A stretch of 64,000 nt of DNA from Embleya sp045207655 (lineage in GTDB: Bacteria > Actinomycetota > Actinomycetes > Streptomycetales > Streptomycetaceae). How positions within the stretch are numbered: the stretch's first letter is position 1; every line of letters begins with the position of its first letter. Positions 42,897 to 51,348 of this stretch are shown one piece after another. Made by a program: the position numbers and the translations under genes. Below the pieces are notes generated by a model. The model did not search any database and was not told the origin of the DNA. It saw only the letters and a list, made by a program, of their open reading frames with translations. Where the stretch lies: assembly GCF_045207655.1 (NCBI RefSeq), contig NZ_CP108784.1, forward strand, positions 1,984,001-2,048,000, given 5' to 3'.

Positions 42897-44168
42897 TCAG
42901 ATCTTGCCGGCGACCATGTCCATCAGCCGGTCCAGGACCGCGCCGCCGGAGGCGTACGAGCCGTCGTGCTCCCACTCGTTGGTGACCCACGCGCGTACGT
43001 TGGCCACCTCGCGCGCCGTCTCCAGGGACAGGTCCGCGTCCACATACATGTCGTCGAAGTAGACCGCCGCCGCGACCGGGACCGGATTCGTCCGCAGTCG
43101 CTCGACGTCGTACAGGACCGGCCAGTCGTCGTGTCGGGCGAGCAGGTCGGCCGCCTCGCGGAACGGGCGCAGCGCGGCGATCTCCTCGAACATCCAGGGG
43201 TACATCATCTCGCCGGTGAACAGCAGCCGGTCGGCGCTCTCGGCGAACTCCGGCAACCCCGCCCGCACCTTCTCCGCGGCCCAACCGGTGGCGACCTTGC
43301 CCTGGCCGTAGATCGGCTCCTGGAGCACGGCCCACAGGGGGTTGTCGGTGAGCGCGGTGGCGTGCATCACCGCGGCGCGGAAGGTGTCCGAGACCTGGTC
43401 GCCGTCCCACGCCTCGTCGAGCATCCAGTGCACGCGCTCGTAGCCGTCGCCCATCCCGAACACGTTGCCGAGGAACTGGAGCCGGCGCGGGGTCAGTCGG
43501 TCACCGTCGGGCAGCCGGACGTCGTGCGCGGTGAGATGGTCGGCGAGCCGGCGCACCTGCTCGACGTCGTCCGGGTAGCGGGCGTAGTACTCGGCGTTCT
43601 TGACCCGCACCCGGGGATACGTGCGCCGGTAGACGTCATCCGCGGTCACGTCCAGGCCGATCAGCCCGCCGGTGACGTAACAGGACTTCAACCCCTCGGG
43701 CGCCGTGGAGAGGTAGGCGAGGGTGATGAAGCCGCCGTAGCTCTGTCCGAGCGTCTCCCAGGGCTCGTCGCCGCACAACCGCCGGCGGATCAGCTCGGCG
43801 TCGGCGACGATCGAGTCGGCGCGCATGTGCCGCAGCAGCGTGGCGAGTTCCTCGGGTGCGGTACGGGCGGCCAGGCTCGGCGTGATCGGCGTGCTGCGGC
43901 CGGTGCCGCGCTGGTCGAGGAGCAGGACGCGGTGCGTGCGCAGCGCGCGCTGGAGCCAGCCGGCGGGGCGATTGGGCCGGGCCGATTTGCCACCCGGGCC
44001 GCCTTGGAGGAAGCACAACCACGGCCGCTTCTTGTCGACGGCGGTGGGATCGACCACCTCGCGGGCGAAGACCTCGATGGTGGGCCCGTCCGGACGGGAG
44101 TGGTCGAGCGGGACGGTGAACGTGTGATCGATGAGGGCCATCCCCGGGATCCGGGTGATGCGGGTCAT
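42897..44168 (-). CDS. pip: Proline iminopeptidase-like alpha/beta hydrolase
   Basis: A 423-residue S33 hydrolase. The oxyanion region is LCFLQGGPGGKSARP (about 51-65), with LLLDQRGTGRSTP and the nucleophile elbow GQSYGGF (Ser143). These are hallmarks of prolyl aminopeptidase, which removes N-terminal Pro (and Hyp) from peptides. Its placement after a hydroxyproline operon, with a shared TGTGACATTT element at its promoter, suggests it feeds that pathway. GGAGAGGAA precedes the ATG. Confidence 0.87.
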   Translation of the reverse strand: MTRITRIPGMALIDHTFTVPLDHSRPDGPTIEVFAREVVDPTAVDKKRPWLCFLQGGPGGKSARPNRPAGWLQRALRTHRVLLLDQRGTGRSTPITPSLAARTAPEELATLLRHMRADSIVADAELIRRRLCGDEPWETLGQSYGGFITLAYLSTAPEGLKSCYVTGGLIGLDVTADDVYRRTYPRVRVKNAEYYARYPDDVEQVRRLADHLTAHDVRLPDGDRLTPRRLQFLGNVFGMGDGYERVHWMLDEAWDGDQVSDTFRAAVMHATALTDNPLWAVLQEPIYGQGKVATGWAAEKVRAGLPEFAESADRLLFTGEMMYPWMFEEIAALRPFREAADLLARHDDWPVLYDVERLRTNPVPVAAAVYFDDMYVDADLSLETAREVANVRAWVTNEWEHDGSYASGGAVLDRLMDMVAGKI

Positions 44169-44222
44169 GCGGATTCCTCTCCAGCCTCTTGTCCGTGTCG
44201 TATGCGGAGCACTCTAGTGCCG

Positions 44223-44236
44223 TGTGACATTTCACA
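44223..44236. promoter_or_regulatory. TGTGA-N4-TCACA palindrome at the pip promoter
   Basis: TGTGACATTTCACA lies just upstream of a TAGAGT hexamer (44217-44212, minus strand) that could be the pip -10 box. The TGTGACATTT core recurs before the hydroxyproline operon at 37211. Confidence 0.5.
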
Positions 44237-44341
44237 GAAGAGATGGGCTTCTTGTCTCGCTTCCCGGCGAAGCAATGTCGGCACGACCCTGGGGTCCGGA
44301 CGCACACGAGTGGGTCTGCCCCGATGTCGGGAGGTCGACTC

Positions 44342-44465
44342 GTTCGGTACGTTCGGATGATTCGGCTTGTTCGGATTGTTCGGCTTGTTCGGCCGGCTCG
44401 GCAGCTTCGATGGGTTCGGGCCGCCGTTCGGCCCGTTCGGCTCGTTCGTTCCGTTCGGCTCTTCC
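44342..44465. repeat. Degenerate 9-bp tandem repeat, TTCGGNNNN
   Basis: About 13 units in which TTCGG (or a one-base variant) recurs every nine bases, most often as TTCGGCTTG, with one 12-base interval. It is not part of a convincing gene. Confidence 0.8.
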
Positions 44466-44547
44466 GCGTGCCCGCTCGGTGCGGGATCGTCGTCGGGTCC
44501 GCGCGAGGATTCCCCGTTCGGCGAGGCGAGACGAGGCGAGGCGAAAG

Positions 44548-45741
44548 GTGGCAGTCGTGGCCGATGGTCCCAGCGTTGCCGGTCCGTTTTCCGCGTTCCA
44601 GGACTCGATCTACCTCGATGGCCTGTTGACCGGGGAGACCCCCGCGTACCCGATCGACGCGTCCGACCTCGAGGCCGCCGCCGGGGAGCTGCTCGAACCG
44701 GGTCCGCGCGGATACGTCCTGGGCGGTGCCGGCGGTGGGGCGACCATGCGGGCCAACCGGGCGGCGTTCGAGCGGCGTCGGATCGTCCCGCGCATGCTGC
44801 GCGACGTTGGTGGGCGTGACCTGTCCCGCTCCGTGCTGGGCACCGACCTGCCCGCTCCGGTACTGCTCGGGCCGGTCGGCGTGCAGTCCATCGTGCACCC
44901 GGAGGGCGAGTTGGCGACCGCGCGCGCGGCCGCCGGCCTGGGGGTGCCGATGGTGGCGAGTACGGCGTCCTCGTACACGCTGGAGGAGATCGCCGCCGCC
45001 TCCGGCTCGGGTCCGCGCTGGTTCCAGCTCTACTGGCCGCGCGACAACGACGTCACCGTCAGCCTGCTCGCCCGGGCCCGGGCGGCCGGCTACACCACGC
45101 TCGTGGTCACCCTGGACACATGGTTCCTGGGCTGGCGGCCGAGCGACCTGGACCGGGCGTACCTGCCCTTCCTGCGGCAGGTCGGGATCGCGAACTACCT
45201 GAGCGATCCGGCCTTCCTGGCCGGTCTGAGTAAGCCGATCGCCGAGGATCCGACGGCGGCGATCGCGCACTGGGCGGGGATGTTCTCCGACCCGACCAAG
45301 ACCTGGGACGACCTGGCGTTCCTGCGCGAGAACTGGATCGGTCCGATCGTGCTCAAGGGCATCCTGCATCCGGACGACGCGTGCCGGGCCCGCGACGCCG
45401 GTCTGGACGGGATCGTGGTGAGCAATCACGGGGGACGCCAACTCGACGGCGCCATCGGCGCGTTGGATGCGCTGCCGAGCGTGGTCGAGGCGGTCGGCGC
45501 GGACCTGACGGTGCTCTTCGACAGCGGCGTGCGCACCGGCGCCGACGTACTCAAGGCGCTTGCCCTCGGTGCCCGCGCGGTCCTGGTGGGCCGGCCGTAC
45601 GTGTACGGCCTGGCGCTGGGCGGCGAGGCGGGTGTCCGGCACGTACTGCGCTGCCTGCTGGCCGAGTTCGACCTGTCCATGGCGCTGTCCGGACACGCCG
45701 CTCTCGACGAGCTGGACGCGTCGGCGCTGGCCTCGGATTGA
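44548..45741 (+). CDS. FMN-dependent 2-hydroxyacid oxidase, lactate 2-monooxygenase-like
   Basis: A 397-residue TIM-barrel flavoenzyme. It has RWFQLYWPRDNDVTVSLLAR, TLDTWFLGWRPSDLD, ILKG-type VLKGILHPDDA, and the catalytic SNHGGRQLDGAIGALDALP with FDSGVRTGADVLKALALGA. The WFLGWRPSDLD insert and the NYLSDPAFLAGL segment resemble mycobacterial lactate 2-monooxygenase (lactate to acetate plus CO2). Another 2-hydroxyacid substrate remains possible. The GTG at 44548, or the GTG three codons on, is chosen because upstream codons are repeat-derived. Confidence 0.8.
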   Translation: MAVVADGPSVAGPFSAFQDSIYLDGLLTGETPAYPIDASDLEAAAGELLEPGPRGYVLGGAGGGATMRANRAAFERRRIVPRMLRDVGGRDLSRSVLGTDLPAPVLLGPVGVQSIVHPEGELATARAAAGLGVPMVASTASSYTLEEIAAASGSGPRWFQLYWPRDNDVTVSLLARARAAGYTTLVVTLDTWFLGWRPSDLDRAYLPFLRQVGIANYLSDPAFLAGLSKPIAEDPTAAIAHWAGMFSDPTKTWDDLAFLRENWIGPIVLKGILHPDDACRARDAGLDGIVVSNHGGRQLDGAIGALDALPSVVEAVGADLTVLFDSGVRTGADVLKALALGARAVLVGRPYVYGLALGGEAGVRHVLRCLLAEFDLSMALSGHAALDELDASALASD

Positions 45742-45900
45742 CCTCGGGGCCCGCTTCGGGCCGGCCCCGACGGACCTCGCACCGACTTCGGACCGGGTCG
45801 GTCGTCTTCGCGCTGATGGCCGCTCGATATAGCCGTGATTGCCCGGTGGATTCGGATACTCTCCGCGCATGATCACGCCCGGAACGAGAGGACCCAGCTC

Positions 45901-47127
45901 GTGAGCGATCCCGCGCGTCCCGCCGCCGGCCCCCACGCCATCCTGCGCCGGATGGCCTCGCGCGACACGGCGGAGCCGCACCGCGCGTCCACCCCGCTCG
46001 AGTTGTTCTTCGACCTGACCTTCGTGGTCGCGGTGGCCCAGGCCGGCAGTCGACTCGTGCACTCGCTGGCGGACGGGCACCCGGGACACGGGATCTTCGG
46101 GTACCTGCTCGTGTTCTTCGCGATCTGGTGGGCGTGGGTCAACTTCACCTGGTTCGCGTCCGCGTACGACTGCGACGACCCGCTGTACCGGGTCGCGACG
46201 CTCGTACAGATCACCGGCGTCCTGGTCCTGGCCGCCGGGGTGCCGCGCGCGTTCGACTACAGCGACTACACCGTCGCCATCGTCGGGTACCTGATCATGC
46301 GCGTCGCGCTGACCTTCCAGTGGCTGCGGGCGGCCCACGACGAGACCGACCCGGCGGCCCGGCGCACCGCGCTGCGCTACGCGGCGGGGCTGGTGCTGGT
46401 GCAGATCGGCTGGGTGGTCCTGCTGCTGCTCCCGGACGCCGCGTGGAAGTGGGGCTTCGTACCACTGGCGATCGCCGAGATGGCGGTGCCGGCGATCGCC
46501 GAACGCGACCACACCACCGCCTGGCATCCGCATCACATCGCCGAGCGGTACGGGCTGTTCACCATCATCATGCTCGGCGAGAGCATCTCCGCCGCGACCA
46601 TCGCGATCCAGACCGCGCTCGACGACGAGGCCGCGCTGGACGAACTGCTGCCGATCGCCGCCGGCGGGCTGCTGATCGTGTTCGCGGCGTACTGGATCTA
46701 CTTCGCGGTGCCGATCCACGACTTCCTCGCGTCCAATCGCCAGGCCTTCCTGTGGGGGTACGGCCACTATGTGATCTTCGGCTCGGCGGCGTCGATCGGC
46801 GCGGGCCTGGAGGTCGCCGTCGAGCAGGCCGTGGGCGAGGCGCACATCTCCCGGATGGCCGCGTCGGCGAGTGTGACGATCCCGACCGCGCTGTTCCTGC
46901 TGACCACGTACGCGCTGCATTCGCGACACCACAAGAACGGCCTCGCGCAACAATCGCTGCTGCCGACGGCCGCCGTGTTGGTCCTGCTCTGCACGTTCCT
47001 GGGCGCGGCGGCCGTACCGACGGCCGGCGCGGTGGCGGCCTTGACGGTGGCGATGGGGATCGTGCTGTCGGCGCGGCAGGGCGAGGGGGACGTACGGCCG
47101 CGCACCGGGCGGCGGGCCGAGCAGTGA
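45901..47127 (+). CDS. Low-temperature-requirement A family membrane protein
   Basis: A 408-residue LtrA-family protein. The signature TPLELFFDLTFVVAVAQAGSR (about residues 31-51) is followed by about ten hydrophobic segments and the conserved WHPHHIAERYGLFTIIMLGE (two thirds along). Members are polytopic membrane proteins of unclear function, named from a Listeria cold-growth gene. The GTG at 45901 has GAGAGGA upstream. It is convergent with the Lrp gene. Confidence 0.85.
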   Translation: MSDPARPAAGPHAILRRMASRDTAEPHRASTPLELFFDLTFVVAVAQAGSRLVHSLADGHPGHGIFGYLLVFFAIWWAWVNFTWFASAYDCDDPLYRVATLVQITGVLVLAAGVPRAFDYSDYTVAIVGYLIMRVALTFQWLRAAHDETDPAARRTALRYAAGLVLVQIGWVVLLLLPDAAWKWGFVPLAIAEMAVPAIAERDHTTAWHPHHIAERYGLFTIIMLGESISAATIAIQTALDDEAALDELLPIAAGGLLIVFAAYWIYFAVPIHDFLASNRQAFLWGYGHYVIFGSAASIGAGLEVAVEQAVGEAHISRMAASASVTIPTALFLLTTYALHSRHHKNGLAQQSLLPTAAVLVLLCTFLGAAAVPTAGAVAALTVAMGIVLSARQGEGDVRPRTGRRAEQ

Positions 47128-47157
47128 GGCGGCCCCGGGGCGGCGGGTGCGGCCGGG

Positions 47158-47664
47158 TCAGCCGGCCGTCAGGCGCCGGGCCGGGCCCTGGGGTTCGGGT
47201 GGGAGGAGCGGACCGCCCTGCCATTGTTGGAATATCAGCATGGTGTGCACCTGGGTCACCTCGGTGCGTGCGGTGAAGCCGTCCACCACCAGTCGTTGCA
47301 GTCCGGTCGCGTCGGCGACCGCGACATGCACGAGGAAGTCGTCGGGTCCGGCCAGGTGGTAGAGCGCGCGGGTCTCCGGCAGCTTCAGCACGTGCCCCAC
47401 GAACGGGTTGAGCACCACCCGGTGATGCGGCCGCACTCGAACCGCGAGCATCGCCTGCAACGGCCGGCCGAGCGCCGCCGCGTCGACCTCCACCGTCGCC
47501 CCCTTCACCACCCCGGCAGAGCGCAGCCGGGCGACCCGGTCCAGGCACGTCGACGGCGCGATCCCGACCTCGGCGGCGAGCGCTTTGTTGCTGATCCGGG
47601 CATCGTTCTGGAGGGACCGGAGAATTCCGAGATCGATCGGATCGAGGGCGATGGATTGGCTCAT
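47158..47664 (-). CDS. Lrp/AsnC family regulator
   Basis: A 168-residue regulator. The N-terminal helix-turn-helix is LDPIDLGILRSLQNDARISN, then KALAAEVGIAPSTCLDRVAR (about 27-46). The C-terminal RAM domain contains YHLAGPDDFLVHVAVADATG and LVVDGFTARTEVTQVHTML. It is divergent from a Cys/Met-type PLP enzyme across 51 bp, a common pairing in which the regulator senses the amino acid and controls the lyase gene. Confidence 0.92.
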   Translation of the reverse strand: MSQSIALDPIDLGILRSLQNDARISNKALAAEVGIAPSTCLDRVARLRSAGVVKGATVEVDAAALGRPLQAMLAVRVRPHHRVVLNPFVGHVLKLPETRALYHLAGPDDFLVHVAVADATGLQRLVVDGFTARTEVTQVHTMLIFQQWQGGPLLPPEPQGPARRLTAG

Positions 47665-47715
47665 CGGGCGATCATAATTCGGGCCATCGGCTCATTTGCC
47701 GGGGGTCGGCGCACG

Positions 47716-49083
47716 ATGGCGGGCATGGATGACCTCCGAGCGGATCTTGACGCGGTGAATGGCACGACGGGCGCGGATGGCGGGCTCGCCGTGGGTGGGG
47801 TGGACGGAGCGCGTCCCGCGCACGGCGTGCGCGGCGAAGGGCCGGTGGGCGGCGTGGGGCGGATGTTCGAGACGCGGGCGGTGCACGCGGGTCGCGACGA
47901 CCTCGCCGCCCTCGGTACGCACGCCGTGCCGATCGATCTGTCCACCACCTACCCACTCCCGGACCTGCCGGCCGCGGCGCTCGCCCTGGACGCGTACGCG
48001 GAGGGCGCGCTGCCGGAGGGCTCGCCGATCTACGGCCGGTTGACGAATCCGACGGTGCGCCGCTTCGAGGTCGCGCTGGCCGAGTTGGAGGGATGCGCCG
48101 ACGCGGTCGCGTTCGCGAGCGGCATGGCGGCGGTCACCGCGTGCCTGCTCGCGGCCGCCGCGCAGGGCCGCCGGCACGTGGTGGCGGTCCGCCCGCTGTA
48201 CGGCACCACGGACCACCTGCTCACGAGCGGCCTGCTCGGCACCGAGGTCACCTGGGTCGAACCGGACGGCGTGGCCCGGGCGTTGCGACCGGACACCGGT
48301 CTGGTGATGGTCGAGACACCGGCCAATCCGACCCTGGCCGAGCTGGACCTGGCCGACCTCGCGGCCCAGGCGGGGGACGTACCGCTGTTGGTGGACAACA
48401 CCTTCGCGACGCCGGTGTTGCAACAGCCGGCCAGGTCGGGTGCGCGGATGGTGCTGCACAGCGCGACCAAGTTCCTCGGCGGGCACGGCGACGTGATGGG
48501 CGGCGTGGTCGCGTGCGATTCGCAATCGGCCGACGTGCTGCGCCAAATCCGGTTCGCCACAGGTGCGTTGCTGCATCCGTTGGCGGGCTATCTGTTGCTG
48601 CGCGGCCTCTCGACGCTGCCGATCCGGGTCGCGAAGGCGTCCGCGTCGGCCGCGATCCTGGCCGAACGGCTGGCCGCCCACCCGGCGGTCGAACGGGTGC
48701 ACTACCCGAGCATCGGCGGCGCGCTGGTGGCCTTCGAACCGGCCGGCGACCCGATGGCGCTGGTGGCCGCGCTCCGGCTGATCACGCCTGCGGTCAGCCT
48801 CGGCGGCACGGACACGCTGATCCAGCACCCGGCTTCGCTGACCCACCGGGTGATCGACGACGCGGCGCGGGACGAGGGCGCGATCGGACCGAAGTTGCTG
48901 CGTTTGTCGGTTGGTCTCGAGCACGAGGACGATCTGTGGGGGGACTTGGCGGCGGCTTTGGAGCGGAGCTCGGCTACTTCGGCCTCCGCTTCGGCTTCCA
49001 CCCTGGCTTCCGTGTCCGCTTCCGCTTCGGTTTCGGTCTCGGTCGTGATGCTTCATCAGGAGACGTCTCCGGCGCACGTTTGA
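47716..49083 (+). CDS. Cys/Met metabolism PLP-dependent enzyme (methionine gamma-lyase/cystathionine lyase type)
   Basis: A fold-type I PLP enzyme of 455 residues from the first ATG. The core starts at MFETRAVHAGRDDLAALGTH (residue 50), so an internal start at 47863 is possible. YGRLTNPTVRRFE, FASGMAAVTA, DNTFATPVLQQP and the PLP-Lys motif HSATKFLGGHGD are clear. The enzyme core ends near LLRLSVGLEHEDDLWGDLAAA. After it comes an unusual Ser/Ala/Val-rich tail of about 35 residues encoded by TTCGGY-type repeats. Substrate is not determined. It is divergent from the Lrp/AsnC gene. Confidence 0.85.
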   Translation: MAGMDDLRADLDAVNGTTGADGGLAVGGVDGARPAHGVRGEGPVGGVGRMFETRAVHAGRDDLAALGTHAVPIDLSTTYPLPDLPAAALALDAYAEGALPEGSPIYGRLTNPTVRRFEVALAELEGCADAVAFASGMAAVTACLLAAAAQGRRHVVAVRPLYGTTDHLLTSGLLGTEVTWVEPDGVARALRPDTGLVMVETPANPTLAELDLADLAAQAGDVPLLVDNTFATPVLQQPARSGARMVLHSATKFLGGHGDVMGGVVACDSQSADVLRQIRFATGALLHPLAGYLLLRGLSTLPIRVAKASASAAILAERLAAHPAVERVHYPSIGGALVAFEPAGDPMALVAALRLITPAVSLGGTDTLIQHPASLTHRVIDDAARDEGAIGPKLLRLSVGLEHEDDLWGDLAAALERSSATSASASASTLASVSASASVSVSVVMLHQETSPAHV

Positions 49084-49178
49084 GTGGTCGGGTCGGGTCG
49101 AGCCGGGCCGGCGCGCTCCGGACGTCGTGACGACCGTCCGCCGGTCCGGAGCCGCGCGCCTTACGCCCGGAACAGCGC

Positions 49179-50408
49179 TCAGCGGTACGTCAGGCCGGAG
49201 AGGCGCAGCGCAAGGTCGCGGCGTACGGCGGGGATTCGGGTGATCGTGCGCAGCACCACGTTGCGCAGCGGGCGCAGTGCCGGGGTGATCGTGGCGACGC
49301 GGGTCATCCGGTCGGCGAGTTGCACGATCTGCTCGGCGATCGGACGGCGGGTGGCGCCGTACGCGTCCAGGGCCGAGGTCGCGCCGCCGTCGAGAACCGA
49401 GCCGAGCGCGTCGGCCAGCGCCACGGCGTCGAGGATGCCGGCGTTCATGCCTTGGCCACCGGCCGGGCTGTGCACGTGTGCGGCGTCGCCGGCCAGCAGG
49501 ATCCGCCCGGCCCGGTAGGTGTCGGCAACGCGGTGGTGGACCCGGAACCGCGATCCCCACACGACCTCTTCGACCACCACCCGGCCGGTCGACGGGCCGC
49601 GCTCGTCGATGAGTTCCTGTACGAAGGCGAGCGACGGCTCGTGCGGCGCGTCGGCGACCGGGGCGACGACGCGGTGCCGACCACCCGGGAGCGGAGCGAC
49701 CACCGCGAGACCGGCGGGCGCGAAGTACAGGATCACCTCGTCGGCCGAGACGGCACCACCGAGCCGCACGTCGGCCAGCACGAACGACTCGCCGTACGTA
49801 CCGCCCTGGAAACCGATGCCGGCCTGCTCGCGCACCGTGCTGTGCATGCCGTCGGCGCCGACCACCCAAGCGGCACGCACTCGTTCGCCGTGCTCGAAGG
49901 TCGCGGTCACGCCGTCGGCGTCCTGGTCGAGTGTGGTCACCGAGTACGGCCGCAACACGGTGCCGCCGAGCTCGGTCAACCGAGCCGACAGGGTCGCCTC
50001 GGTGGTGGCCTGGGACACCATCAGCGAGTACGGGTAGTCGGTGGGCAGCCCGTCGAAGTCGATGCGGACGACCACCCGGTCCCGGTCGCGAACGGTGAAC
50101 GTCGGTGACTGGATGCCCAGTTCGACCAGCGGCCCGGCCACACCGAGCGGGGCGAGCACCTCCAGGGTGCGGGCGTGTACGACGGCGGCCCGCGAGGTGT
50201 GCTCGGCGGCGGCGTGCGCGTCGACAACGGTGACGTCGCGCCCCTGGGCGGCCAAAGCGAGGGCGAGGGTCAGCCCGGCGGGACCGGCGCCGACGACCAG
50301 GACGTCGGTGGTGGTGGGCAGTCGCGGGGGCGAGGCGGGCTGCGGAGACGGCTGAGGGGTGGCGGGCGTACTCGGGGTGGCGGGGGTGGTCGGGGGCTGG
50401 GAGGTCAT
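49179..50408 (-). CDS. FAD-dependent aromatic-type monooxygenase
   Basis: A 409-residue group A flavin monooxygenase. After a Pro/Thr-rich N-terminus of about 33 residues it has VLVVGAGPAGLTLALALAAQ, the second motif WVVGADGMHSTVREQAG, and RILLAGDAAHVHSPAGGQGMN. It lacks the long C-terminal thioredoxin-like domain of phenol hydroxylases. An AAGGAG box precedes the ATG. It is divergent from a TetR gene with a duplicated operator between them, a layout typical of inducible detoxification or tailoring oxygenases. Confidence 0.9.
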   Translation of the reverse strand: MTSQPPTTPATPSTPATPQPSPQPASPPRLPTTTDVLVVGAGPAGLTLALALAAQGRDVTVVDAHAAAEHTSRAAVVHARTLEVLAPLGVAGPLVELGIQSPTFTVRDRDRVVVRIDFDGLPTDYPYSLMVSQATTEATLSARLTELGGTVLRPYSVTTLDQDADGVTATFEHGERVRAAWVVGADGMHSTVREQAGIGFQGGTYGESFVLADVRLGGAVSADEVILYFAPAGLAVVAPLPGGRHRVVAPVADAPHEPSLAFVQELIDERGPSTGRVVVEEVVWGSRFRVHHRVADTYRAGRILLAGDAAHVHSPAGGQGMNAGILDAVALADALGSVLDGGATSALDAYGATRRPIAEQIVQLADRMTRVATITPALRPLRNVVLRTITRIPAVRRDLALRLSGLTYR

Positions 50409-50520
50409 GGCGGGCTCCTTCGGTGCGATGGCGTGCGACGGGCTGCGGTGGGGCGGCTCCGTGCGGTGCGGTGCCTTGCGGGATCGGGCGCGGAGGTCGG
50501 GCGTATTGGACCGACGCCCT

Positions 50521-50552
50521 TGTCAACACTTGTTGGCCAACGACTGTTGACA
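50521..50552. promoter_or_regulatory. TetR operator copy 1
   Basis: A 32-bp element with TGTCAACA at its left end, GTTGGCC in the middle and TGTTGACA at its right end. It lies 113 bp upstream of the monooxygenase ATG, where it could cover that gene's promoter. Confidence 0.7.
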
Positions 50553-50577
50553 TAACCATGACGCGACCGCCTCCCGA

Positions 50578-50609
50578 TGTCAACAGGCGTTGGCCTACAA
50601 TCGTTGACA
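50578..50609. promoter_or_regulatory. TetR operator copy 2, overlapping the tetR start codon
   Basis: A second 32-bp copy, 57 bp from the first, with the same TGTCAACA end, GTTGGCC centre and GTTGACA end. Its last base is the A of the tetR ATG. Confidence 0.7.
50596..50601 (+). promoter_or_regulatory. Putative -10 box of a leaderless tetR transcript
   Basis: TACAAT ends seven bases before the ATG at 50609 and there is no purine-rich ribosome site, so transcription probably starts at the ATG itself. The box lies within operator copy 2. Confidence 0.55.
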
Positions 50610-51217
50610 TGAGCACTCCGCGAAGGTCATCGACCGAGACCAAGGCCGTGATCCTGGCCGCCGCACGCGAGCGGTTCGGGTCCGACGGCTACGAGCGCGC
50701 GACGATCCGGGCGATCGCCGCCGACGCCGCGATCGATCCGGCGATGGTCATGCGCTACTTCGGCAACAAGGAGAAGTTGTTCGCCGCCGCCGCCGATGTG
50801 GACCTGCGCCTGCCCGATCTCGAATCGGTGCCCCGCTCTCGACTCGGAGCAGTGCTCTCGGCTCATTTCCTGGATCGCTGGGAGGACGACGAGGCGATGA
50901 TGATCCTGCTGCGTACGGGCGTCACCAACGAGGAAGCCGCCGAACGCATGCGCACGGTCTTCGCCGGACAACTCGCACCCGTCGTGCGCCGTGCCTGCCC
51001 GAACCCCGAAGAGGCCCCCCGCCGCGCCGGCCTGGCCGCCGCCCAGGTTCTCGGCCTAGCCCTGTGCCGTTACGTCCTACGCCTCCCGCCGATCGTGGCC
51101 ATGACGCACGCCGAGGTCGTCGGCTGGCTCGGCCCCCAGCTCCAGCGCTGCCTGACCGGCGACCTCGGCACTACCGCAGAAGCCGCCGAGGAAGCCGTCG
51201 AGAAAGCCCACGGGTAG
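50609..51217 (+). CDS. TetR/AcrR family regulator
   Basis: A 202-residue TetR regulator. The N-terminal helix-turn-helix is at about 10-55 (TKAVILAAARERFGSDGYER, IRAIAADAAIDPAMVMRYFG, NKEKLFAAA). The C-terminal domain resembles the TetR_C_17-type ligand domain (MMILLRTGVTNEEAAERM). The start at 50609 is fixed by operator and -10 geometry; earlier in-frame codons run through the operators. It is the probable autoregulated repressor of the divergent flavin monooxygenase. Confidence 0.9.
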   Translation: MSTPRRSSTETKAVILAAARERFGSDGYERATIRAIAADAAIDPAMVMRYFGNKEKLFAAAADVDLRLPDLESVPRSRLGAVLSAHFLDRWEDDEAMMILLRTGVTNEEAAERMRTVFAGQLAPVVRRACPNPEEAPRRAGLAAAQVLGLALCRYVLRLPPIVAMTHAEVVGWLGPQLQRCLTGDLGTTAEAAEEAVEKAHG

Positions 51218-51348
51218 CCCGCGAGCGCCCGCGGAATCGGGGGGATTCCCCCCAGTGGCCGCCGAGTTCCTTCCGGTAGCGTCCCGATCAGGCCCGAACC
51301 GGCCGAGCCGAGCGGTGTCCCGTGCGCCGCCACCGGAGGTGATGCGTC

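Larger units (their letters stand above)
44169..44547. other. Divergent intergenic region with 9-bp tandem repeats
   Basis: 379 bp between pip and the monooxygenase gene. It contains the 44223-44236 palindrome, the 9-bp repeat array at 44342-44465 and a purine-rich GCGAG-repeat leader (44520-44547). Several frames stay open only because of the repeats. Confidence 0.7.

Noticed and set aside
44224..44547. A 108-residue N-terminal extension of the lactate-monooxygenase-like protein
   Set aside because: It is encoded by the TTCGG 9-bp array, and the enzyme core starts after 44548.
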